64,000 nt of DNA from Syngnathus acus. Its lineage: Eukaryota > Chordata > Actinopteri > Syngnathiformes > Syngnathidae. The DNA is taken from assembly GCF_901709675.1 (NCBI RefSeq), contig NC_051097.1, forward strand, positions 1,848,539-1,912,538, read 5' to 3'. Positions 10,301 through 22,300 of the stretch are shown piece after piece (position 1 is the first letter of the stretch; each line of letters begins with the position of its first letter). The translations under genes and the position numbers were made by a program. The notes below the pieces were generated by a model. That model did not search any database and was not told where the DNA came from. It saw nothing but the letters and a program-made list of their open reading frames with translations.

Positions 10301-13300
10301 TCCATGTCAACAAAACATTACTTTTCATTTCTATTTTAAAGGTTAATATTTTTCCCCATTTGCGCTATTAAGTCAAGTTAACACTTCTTAATGGAGCTGC
10401 AATGTAACCTTCAGGAGGACAATTCTTGCACCCGCCATACATTTCGCTCTTTCGTTTCTACTAGCTCTTGGGACTAACAGAAACGCATATACAGACGTCA
10501 CAGACATGCAAAGTGAAGACGCTTTTTTCAGACATCTCGGAGAAAGTGTTTTCACGCGTGCTGTTCGGATTATCAATCGACATCAAAATAAAATCTTGAT
10601 TGGAATGGGTTTGACTGGGGCTAAGTATTCTGAATGTGGTGTGCACATAAAGCATTTTTATTCTCATCAGGCTTTCAATCCAAATAAATGTGTCCATGTA
10701 AACGTAGCCACTGTTTTAGAGCAGCAATATGAATATGGAATCTTCTATTTTGATAAATACTTACTTACAGTGCCTTGCGAAAGTATTCGGCCCCCTTGAA
10801 CCTTTCAACATTTCAGGCTTCAAACAAAGATATAAAAGTTTAATTTTTTGTCAAGAATCAACAACAAGTGGGACACAATCGTGAAGTGGAACAACATTTA
10901 TTGGATAATTTAAACTTTTTTAACAAATAAAAAACTGAAAAGTGGGGCGTGCAATATTATTCGGTCCCCTTGCGCTAATACTTTGTAGCGCCACCTTTTG
11001 CTGCAATTACAGCTGCAAGTCGCTTGGGGTATGTCTCTATCAGTTTTGTACATCGAGAGACTGGAATTCTTGCCCATTCTTCCTTGCAAAACAGCTCGAG
11101 CTCAGTGAGGTTGGATGGAGAGCGTTTGTGAACAGCAGTCTTCAGCTCTTTCCACAGATTCTCGATTGGATTCAGGTCTGGACTTTGACTTGGCCATTCT
11201 AACACCTGGATACGTCTATTAACCAGCTCAGTGGCCTAGTGGTAGAGTGTCCGCCCTGAGACTGGAAGGTTGTGGGTTCAAACCCCGGCCGGGTCATACC
11301 AAAGACTATAAAAATGGGACCCATTGCCTACCTGCTTGGCACTCAGCATTAAGGGTTGGAATTGGGGGGTTAGATCACCAACTGATTCCCGAGCGCGGCA
11401 CCGCTGCTGCTCACTGCTCCCCTCTCCCCCAGGGGATGGATTAAAATCACACGGGGATGGGTTAAATGCAGAGGACAAATTTCACCACACCCAGGTGTGT
11501 GTGTGACGATCATTGGGACTTTAATCTTTAATCTTAATTTGTGAATCATTCCATTGTAGATTTGGCTTTATGTTTTGGATCATTGTCCTGTTGGAAGATA
11601 AATCTCCGTCCCAGTCTCAGGTCTTTTGCAGACTCCAACAGGTTTTCTTCCAGAATGGTCCTGTATTTGGCTCCATCCATCTTCCCATCAATTTTAGCCA
11701 TCTTCCCTGTCCCTGCTGAAGAAAAGCAGGCCCAAACCATGATGCTGCCACCACCATGTTTGACAGTGGGGATGGTGTGTTCAGGGTGATGAGCTGTGTA
11801 GCTTTTACGCCAAACATATCGTTTTGCATTGTGGCCAAAAAGTTCGATTTTGGTTTCATCTGACCAGAGCACCTTCTTCCACATGTTTGGTGTGTCTCCC
11901 AGGTGGCTTGTGGCAAACTTTAAACGAGACTTTTTATGGATATCTTTGAGAAATGGCTTTCTTCTTGCCACTCTTCCATAAAGGCCAGATTTGTGCAGTG
12001 CACGACTGATTGTTGTCCTATGGACAGACTCTCCCACCTCAGCTGTAGTTATCTGCAGTTCATCCAGCGTGATCATGGGTCTCTTGGCTGCATCTCTGAT
12101 CAGTCTTCTCCTTGTTTGAGATGAAAGTTTGGAGGGACGGCCGGGTCTTGGTAGATTTGCAGTGGTCTGATACTCCTTCCATTTCAATATAATTGCTTGC
12201 ACAGTGCTCCTTGAGATGTTTAAAGCTTGGGAAATCTTTTTGTATCCAAATCCGGCTTTAAACTTCTCCACAACAGTATCTCGGACCTGCCTGGTGTGTT
12301 CCTTTGTCTTCATGGTTCTCTCTGCGCTTTAAACAGAACCCTGAGACTATCAAAGAGCAGGTGCATTTATACGGAGACTTGACTACACACAGGTGCATTC
12401 TATTTATCATCATCAGTCATTTAGGACAGCATTGGATCATTCAAAGATCCTCACTGAACTTCTGGAGTGAGTTTGCTGCACTGAAAGTAAAGGGGCCGAA
12501 TAATATTGCACGCCCCACTTTTCAGTTTTTTATTTGTTAAAAAAGTTTAAATTATCAAACAAATTTCGTTCCACTTCACGATTGTGTCCCACTTGTTGTT
12601 TATTCTTGACAAAAAATTAAAATTTTATATCTTTATGTTTGAAGCCTGAAATGTGGCGAAATGTTGAAAGGTTCAAGGGGGCCGAATACTTTCGCAAGGC
12701 ACTGTAAGTATTTATCAAAATAGAAGATTCCATATTCATATTGCTGCTCTGAAACAGTGGCTACGTAAGTATTACTGATGTATTTGAAACATACAAATTA
12801 ACAAGCTGAAGTGCCTTAAGAATGTTTGTGCAACAGGTGATCCCACTCACCGTATCTCTGGGTGGTAAAAGAGTGGTTTGTGCCATTTGTTGAGCCTCCA
12901 TTGGTGGTTGCCCTGATCCAGGCATCATACTTGGTGTTAGCTGACAGTGAAGTCAGCACACATGAGGTTACGTTAGCAGGAACAGTGATTGTTGCTAATG
13001 AGGGAAAACAGATTTGTGGACAGTTTTTAATACAAGAAAAGTACGTGTACACTCCCCTACTGAAGAATTAGATGATTAAAAATGTCGGTTTGCCATCAAA
13101 AGAAGATTATGAAACAAAAGCGAGATTTATAAGTATTTACAACTGAATATGATACACAACTTATAAATAGTGAATAGTTTCTCGGCCTCTGTAATTCACA
13201 GAAAATCTTGAATTTGCTCTATTTATGGGTCAAAGCAATTAAAGTATGACTGGCGTCGTCTGGTGGAATGAGTGCTATTTTAAACTATTTTTTTAGGCAG

Positions 13301-16300
13301 ACAGGGAAAGGTTTTTACCTACTGTACATGTTTCAGCTACTTCTTGTAACCTTCCTCAGAAGCGTCACAAGATGACGCTTGTGGGCCATTCCCAGTTTTA
13401 CATTTCAGTGTGCTTGTGGCGCAAAATGCAAATGTTGACTCTTGAACTGTGATGTGAATCTGCTATTTTCGAGCCTTGCTCTTGTCTCATATTACTTTCT
13501 TGACTTGCAACCGAAAGATTTCAAGCAAAAATAAAGATTTGTTCCAATACATTTAAGGGAGAAAATTACAAAGAGATGTGCAAAACTAATTAGTCTAATT
13601 CAGGAAGCTACCACAAATACATACAGAATTCAGTTCCACTTGAATAGAAAATTGTGTAGTTTGTGATGAAGCCTTGTCGTTGATTTTGAGGAATTTCATT
13701 CCAGACAAGCTCTGCTTCATTTCGTCCTGGTTTACCATTCAGTCGAACAGAGGGGCCTACCAAAGGAGCTGGAAAAGAAAAAAAGACCATCAACATGCTA
13801 ATATTAATCATATTTATGGAAAAAGAGCATACTATATTTTCTGGATTATAAATCGCATTGTTTTTTTTCATAGTTTGGCCGGGGGCGTGATTTACTATGC
13901 TCAGGAGAAATTATGTGAAATTACTAACACATTATTACTTGATCAAATACATTACTTACTTACTAGTACAAGTACATCACTTCACGTGTTATTTTCACAC
14001 TAAACCGCATGAGGCCGCTCTAGGCCTGTGGAATAATTGGAACTGCAACTGACGAGGAGTCTGACCTCAGCGCCGCATATACTTCTGGAGTCATCGGAGT
14101 TGTTTACAAGTGATGCCAGAGGATGAAGATTTGGGTGGTTTGGAGTGACACAGATGGTTCGATAAACTTGTCATTTATGTTATAGTTATTTGAATAACTC
14201 TGAATATGTTATGTCAGGCACATTCTCAGTTCCTCGTTTATGTGTTTATGTGCAGCCTTGGCGGGGTCCAACCCTCACTGAAAACAAATCCGATTTACTG
14301 CCGGAAATGCGGACCAAACTCTGGCATTGATGATACAGGGACCGAATGGATGGACGGATGGATATATATACATAAATAAAATAAATATAAGGTAAGTTAG
14401 TTTGAAGTTCACATACTGTAAGTTACAGTAAGTTACGGAATGTATGTACTGTATTTTCCGGACTATAAATTGCAGTTTATTTGATAGTTTGGCCGGGGGT
14501 GCGACTTATACTCAGGAGTGACTTATGTGTGAAATTATTAACACTTTTATATAATTTCACATGTTATTTTCACACTAAACCGTGGAATAATTGGAACTGC
14601 AACTGACGATGAGTCTGACGTAAGCCACATAGGAGAGGAAGCACTGCATCTTCTACCCCCGGAGTTAGCGGAGTTGTTCAAAAGTGACACAGAGGATGAT
14701 TTCATTGGATTTCGTGATTCGGAGTGACACGGATTGTTTGGTAAACTTGTTAGCATGTTATTTATGCTATAGATATCTGAATAACTCTTAATATGTTACG
14801 TCAGACACGTTCTCAGTTCGTTGTTTGTGTCATGTAACGTTAGCACACCGTACAATTATTCAGCCTGTTTTTGCCTCTATTGTATTTTTATTTTAAATTG
14901 CCTTTCAAGATGACATGTCTGTTCTTGGTGTTGGATATGATCAAATAAATTTCCCCCAAAAATGCGACTTATACTCCAGTGAGACTTATATATGTCTTTT
15001 CCTTCTTTATTACACATTTTATGGCTGGTACGACTTGTACTCTGGAGTGACTTCTAGTCCGGAAAATAAGGTACGTAAAATGTAATGTCCTTTGATTGGT
15101 TCATCGGGTATACATATTACGCCTGTATATTACACCCCTGTGTGGCAGAAGCCACACAAAGCAACTTTGCAGATTTTGGAATTCAGTCCACACAAAAGGT
15201 GCACCTTATTAAAAGGCGTACCTTCATTTTTTGAGAAAATTAAAGGCCTTGAAGTGTGCCTTATGGTGCGGAAAATACGATAGTTATAGCAGATGAATTG
15301 CATCGAAGGTGCTGTATTATTCTCGGGGAACACAATAATGTGTTAAATGCATTTGTTAGCTTCTTGCTAACGCTAGCATTAGCTCACTGGTTAACTTGAC
15401 TGCAGTGCTTGTTTACAAGACGTGTTCATAAATATTGTGTGGGGATTTATTTTGTTACGTGTTTTGTATAGTTGTATGGACAAGTCTTCTGCCATTATAT
15501 TTTTACTCAATCAAAAAGTTTGCGGCAAAAGTAAACTCTACATCGGCTAAAAAAACTACAAATATGTCCGACCGGAAAGGGAGGTGCACGTCTTGTGGCC
15601 TGGAGGGAGTGGGGTGTGAAGTATCTCATTTGCATTTAAAGAATGGCTTGCTCTGAGATAAAAGAGCGACCTGTGATGCTATCAAAACGGGGAATTCAGA
15701 CAAAAGCATCGCTGTTACACTTTATATAGACCGCAACTGAATGAGTAAAACGTAAAACAGAAGAATTTATTAACATGATATGTATGCTTTAAGGAGTTAT
15801 CGTTGGTGTTTTGGCTGTGAAACGAATTAAACGAACTACGGTATTTTCCGCACTATTAGGCGCACTTAAAAACTTAAAATTTAGTCAAAAAACCACAGTG
15901 CGCCTTATAATGCAGAGTGCCTTATATATGGATCAATTGATGAATTTGTTGATCCATACTGGTTGTAAACAGCGCTCTGCCAAAATGTTTCAGTACGTTT
16001 TAGTACGACTAGTAAATTACAAGGTCGCATCGCTTCCCAGCATTACGGCAACCGTGGTCAGGGGGCGTCACTGAATAGCTGTTGTACCCGCGAGGCTATT
16101 TCATTTCAAAATAGGCTGTTACGTTAATGTTTTCGAGTACATTTACGGATAAATATCCAACGGGAACACAAATAAGCAGCACCAATGTGTTAAATCAGTC
16201 TTTAGTCGGTTCCGATCACTTTATGGGAGAGAGTTTGAGAAACGTTTACAGGGGTCTGCCACGACACTTTGCTGAGGCTCATGGGAGTCTGCGAGCTGAG

Positions 16301-19300
16301 GCTCATGGGAGTTTGCGGGTGGCTAATGCTATAATGATAGCTACTATATGCACGAGGCTATTTCAATTCAGAATAGGCTGCTCCGTTAATGTTTCGAGTA
16401 AATTTACGGATCGATATGGAAGGGAAACATAAGTAAGCAGTACCAATGTGTTAGATCGAACTTTAGTCAGTTCCTATCATTTTATAGGAGATAGTTTGAG
16501 AAACGCGATTGTTCACAGAGGGCTCATTGGTTATTGGCTAGTGGATGCATACCAGAGATGGGACCAAGTCACACATGTGCAAGTCTCAAGTCTTAACCTT
16601 CAAGTCTCAAGTTGGGCAAGTCAAGTCAAGTCCTTAAATAGGTCAAGTCAAGTCCAAGTCAAGTCCTTAAATAGGTCAAGTCAAGTCCAAGTCAAGTCAC
16701 CTTATTCTTGCAATATTTACTTAATTCAGTTTCATCATCATATTCATTGCATTAAAGCTATATATACACACCTATTTAGATAAATGAAAAGCACTTACTT
16801 GGCAGAATGGCTCTTCAAATGACGGACAAAGTTTGAAGTTTGTCGTCTGGCTGTCCGAAATGTTTTTGTTGCATATCTCGCACTGTGCTGTCCGTCTTTT
16901 GCCGTCATAAAAGTAATTGCGATAGCCGAAGGTGATGACTCGCGGTACCGCTCCCGCTGACATGTTTGCGCATGTCTGATATAAAGGGGCGTGATTCTCC
17001 AATAAACACGTTCGGTAGGTAGAGAGGGCACGACTGATTGATTGACAGGGTAGTGATCCAATCATGACAACGCCATTCTCAGCCTGCGCTCCTACCGTGT
17101 ATTGATATTATTTTTTTAAATGTATTATTAATTTTATATTCAAACTGAAAACATAAACTAAATAACACTGAAGTCATTCAAGTCATCGTGTCTCAAGTCA
17201 AGTCCCGAGTCTTTAACTTCCAAGTCGAGTCACAAGTTTTTTCATTTTTTGTCAAGTCACAAGTCATCAAAACAGCGACTCGAGTCGACTCGAGTCCAAG
17301 TCACAGTGACTCGAGTCCCCATTTCTGCATACCGCAACCCTAGTCAACCTCAGTTTGTTGCAGTATAGCTTCTATTTTATGCGCCTTTTAATCCGGTGTG
17401 CCCTATATATGAAATAATTTCTAAAATAAAAAAATAATAAGGGTGCGCCTTATAATCCAGTGCGCCTTATAGTGCGAAAAATACGGTATACTGTATTCTT
17501 ATGGAAATAAAAAAAAATGTGTATTGTATATTTCTTATGGAAATATTTAACATACAAAGTAAGTCCTGGAACGAATTAAATTTTTATGTAGGGGTTTGAC
17601 TGTACAGGCTTTAGCGTCTCTACCTGATTGCGTTGACTGAGCCCCCAATCCCTATTTTATTTTTATTTCTCAACCCCTATCCTTTTATTTTATTTTTTAA
17701 CATTATTATTATTTTAGTTTACTGTTTTAACTGTGTTGCGTTTTGATCGAATGCATTCATGAGCGTCCTTGCATGAATGGGTTCGAATTTTGGGTTTGAA
17801 ATGTTTGGAGGCAAGACTTATATCTGTTGTTTGATGACATTTGTGAACTCCAATAAACAAAGTTAATAAAAAAACAAAAAACAAATCTGAACTGTACTGA
17901 CATGTACTACCTGGTGGAATTGTCAATTAACATTTAAGAAAAGGTGATTATGCAGTCTTACCTCGTTCCTCGAGAAAAGCTTCTACTCTTGCTGGTTTTC
18001 CTGTCCATCCAGAATATATGGGATACACAGATATGTTGTAGCAAAGAAACTTCTCTAGGATGCCTGTGTGTAAGAGAAGTAAAGTGAAGCATGTTAAGTT
18101 AACACTATTGGAAAATAGGCGACGGTGAGATAGGATTTTGACTGACATGTTTTTAATGCCTTTATTTATCAAACTCTTTCGAATAAATGCGGAGACTGAG
18201 TGGTCATCTCTTAATAGAAAAGAAACGATGCAGCAATTTTGGACGAGTGTTAAAAACAACACATTGATTTATGTAAATGTTGTGTGGCTACCGCCACACA
18301 GGACCGTAATATGTAATATGTAATACTCTCTCTCCTTTTCTTTTCAACCTCTATTCAGAAGTAATCATGAGGAAACTGGATTTAGAAGAAAAGAATATCA
18401 GGGTGAAGATAGGCAGAAGTACCATCAGCAATTTAAGGTATGTAGATGATACAACGCTGCTGGCAGAGAATGAGAGAGACCTGAAGAAATTAATCCTGAA
18501 GCTGAAAGAAGAGAGCAGCAAGATGGGACTCCACCTGAACATCAAGAAAACTAAGATCATGACCACTGCTAACAAGACAGTTCACATAATGATCAATAAT
18601 GAGGAAACAGAAGTGGTTAATAGCTTTGTACTCCTTGGGTCACTTATCAATCGCAATGGAGGCTCGACAGCAGAGATCAAGCGTCGATTAACGCTGGGGC
18701 GTACGGCCATGGTAACCATGAACCAAGTATGGCAGTATGAAAGTGTTAGGGTTGACAAATTATCTTGATCGTATGATTTTGTTGGAATGTAGACTAGAAT
18801 TATTAACTTTCAGGTTTCCTTGACTCTGGGAAGTTTAACCATTCAGTTGGTGAAACTTTCCAAATGGTGTGGAAACATTCTTGCTTAGTTAGTCATCTAA
18901 AATGCTCCACTAGTTTTTGTTTACATTAGATCGTAAAATACCCCCTGCTCTGATCTCACCAGACGCCGGGGGTTTCACCAAACCTGTCACCCCCACCCTG
19001 CTTGTTCTCAATAAATATGATCTTGCAAGAATCCAAAGTCAGACTTCGTTCGAATGTCGCTGTATGCACAGTGCCGAACACCATCGTGTTCCCAATTGCA
19101 ACATATGGTGTTGGAGAAGACTTCTACGGATTGCGTAGACAGCTAGGGTCAGCAACAAAGCTGTTCTGGAGTGCATCAGCACAGATATCTCCCTGGAGGG
19201 CAAGATCACGAGGCAGAGGCTTACGTATTTTGGGCACGTGATGAGGGCCAATTCTTTGGAAAAGGAGATGATACTGGGAATAGTTAGTGGCAAAAGGAAG

Positions 19301-22300
19301 CAAGGAAGACCGAAAACCCATTGGCTAGACACCATCAAGAAAGAATGAGCATCGAGCAACTGAAAGAAGCCGTGGACAACAGGCGTATCCAAGGGTCGGA
19401 CACGACTGAACGGATGAGAAGAAGAAGAATATGTAGACCTGATGAACCAATCAGAGGACATTAAATTTTACGTAGACTGGGGCGGTAACCCAATAAGAGG
19501 ACTGTACGTATACCTCCGCCACCATTGACAACTAAATACCGTATTGGCCCGAATATAAAACGACCCTGATTATAAGATGACCCCCTGTTTTTCAAGACTC
19601 AAGTTTCAAAAAAAGACTTTTTGAACACCAAATTAAATTTTTATACAGAAAATGATTACATCTGAAACAAATGATTATAACAATTTATTCGAGAGAAAAA
19701 GCATGTTATTTTGCCTCATTCAAATCATGCATTGTAAATAAACCAAGCTACTTGTGAATATGTACTTGCACACAGCTGAGATAATTGCATGCATATGTTA
19801 CAATGTCAACACCAAAGTGACAAGGGTGTGAACAGTGCAAGTCTAGGCCCTAGAGTAGACTCACATCCTAGACTTTAGGGCAGACATGGGCAAACTACGG
19901 CCCGCGGGCCACATCCGGCCCACGGGTCCGTGTAATCCGGCCCGCCAAACCTGATTAATTGTATTATTAAACATTTTTTTGGGTCATTTTTCCTGCAATG
20001 ACTGTTTCCCCAGTAGATGGGGAACCGCCCGCCCGTGCATTTACTCCCGGAAGCCGTGTCAAAAAGCTCAGTGCACGCTCACAAGTGCTTGTATGTACTC
20101 AGTAGTATGGACCCGGCGCACTCCGCGCTCAATTTCTATCAGTGCCGAATTTTGAGTGTGGGCTGTGACGATAGTATTCTCGTAATTTGCGCGCTGAGCT
20201 TTCAGATACAGTTTTACGCTAAAGCCACCCACAAACCTTCCCCTGAAATCTTTCCATTAAAATGAGTGGCCCAAGGAAAAGAAAGGTGGACTCTGAGTGC
20301 CAAGTGTTTAAAAAAGAATGGACGACAAAATATTTTTTTGCTGAACTCCGATCAATGCCAGTTTGTCTGATATGCCAAGAAACGGTTGCAGTATTCAAGG
20401 AGTACAATATTAGCCGTCACTTTGCTACAAAGGAATACTAACTACGCTAGCAGTCAACACATGAACGGGCAGCTACAGCGGAGAGGTTGACAGCTACTTT
20501 GAAGACTCAGCAAAACTTTTTTCGCCGACAAACTGCGGATCAAAAGTCAAGTACAGAGGCAAGTTTTTGATGCACCACCTGTTTTCGACTAATCTTAACT
20601 TTTAAAGTTTTTAAGGCCAACTTTAAGGAAGTGTTTCCTGTTTCCTCACCTCTGTCACCAGGTGTTTGTGAGTTAAAGCTCTGCTCTGATTTTCAGCTAT
20701 CAGTCACCGTGTTGCCGTTTTGATTTCTTCATTACTTTATTTAGATGTATTCTTTCACTGATTCTTAAAGATGATGTATTTGGTCAGGATGTTTGCCGTT
20801 TGATGTGATTTCGCCTCATAAGATAAACATCTTTCATAAATCTGACCTGCAGGCGCTGAAGTGATGGAAACTGTTATTCATAATAACAGTGTCGTATTTA
20901 ATGAGAATCACTGAGAGTAGTTTTTTGGTGAAATATTTTTTTAATGCTGTTAATGAATGCAATTGTTTTCATAAAGCTTTTTTTGAATATCCATGCTTTA
21001 CTACCTACTAAAGGCCAAAACCTTTTATGCAATGACCTTTACATGTCGTTTATATTACTTCACACAAACACCACATCCATCTGCTCCTTGTTCGGCCCCC
21101 CAGTCAAAATTTAGAATCCAATTCGGCCCGGCCCGCAAATCAAAAAGTTTGCCCACCCCTGCTTTAGGGTCTTAAACTTAACTCTTTGGTTGGCAGCACT
21201 CCTCATCTGTTAAGCCTCTGATACTATGGTTAATTCTAACAGATCAACATCTGTCCATTTACACTGCAATTGCATTGGCAGATATCTGATACATACCGTA
21301 TTGGTCCGAATATGAGACGACCCTGATTATAAGACGACCCCCTCTTTTTCAAGACTCAAGTTTGAAAAAAGACTTTTCGAACACCAAATTTAATTAGATA
21401 TCTGAAACAAATGACTATAACAATATATTCGAGAGAAAAAGCATGTTATTATGCCTCATTCAAATCATGCAAAAACGGTATCACATCTTAATATCTGAAC
21501 ATTTAAATATGTAAACTAAAGCGCAATCACATTTGTAAATGAATGGCTTCTGGTTTTTGAAATGTAAATAAACCAATCTACTGTGATAAAACAACAAAAT
21601 TGCAATAACCGCATTAACCATCAAAGTGAAGTCTAACTGTAACTGTAGTCTTGAAACAAATCTGAATAAGAAAAAACATTGCAATAAAATAATGCAAACT
21701 GCTACCACTATTGTTGGGGAGCCTGAGGACTGTATAGGGCAGGCATGTCAAACATACGGCCCGCGGGCCGGACCCGGCCCGTTGGATGATTTAATCCGGC
21801 CCGTCATAAATTTCTGAGTATGTCAAAAAAAGAAGCGAGTCACTAGCTCATTTCTATCAAAAATTATGATTCTTTAAAATAAATACAACTCAAATGCTCC
21901 CTCCGGCCGCTAGAGGGCAGTAAATGTGTAAAAGAGCTCACGTCCAGCATGCGGCACTGACACGAGTTAGTACCAGGAAATAAACATTCGCAACGTGATG
22001 TGTCCAACTAGAAATAACTACTACTAAACAAGTTATCGGTCAACACACCCTTCCCAAAATGGCACTGTCAAAAAAAAGAAAAGTGGACACGGAGTGCAGG
22101 GTTTTCCAGGAAAAATGGACTGAGAATTATTTATTCAGGGAAGTGAGTGCAAAACCAGTGTGCTTGGTTTGTAATCAGCAAGTTGCAGTGTTCAAAGAGT
22201 TTAATATTCGGTGCCACTACGAGACTCATCATAAAGACAAGTATGACCACTTGAAAGGACAAATAAGAAAAGACGAGATAAACAAATTGGTCGCTGGTCT

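Larger units (their letters stand above)
10768..12704 (-). mobile_element. Tc1-like transposon copy 1, split by a SINE
   Basis: The ends CAGTGCCTTGCGAAAGTATT and its inverse (12685..12704) are flanked by TA on each side, the Tc1 target. Long subterminal repeats (about 200 bases) are also inverted. Removing the 316-base SINE gives about 1621 bases, like copy 2 (1616). It lies in the il6st intron between the D6 exon and the membrane exon. Confidence 0.93.
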
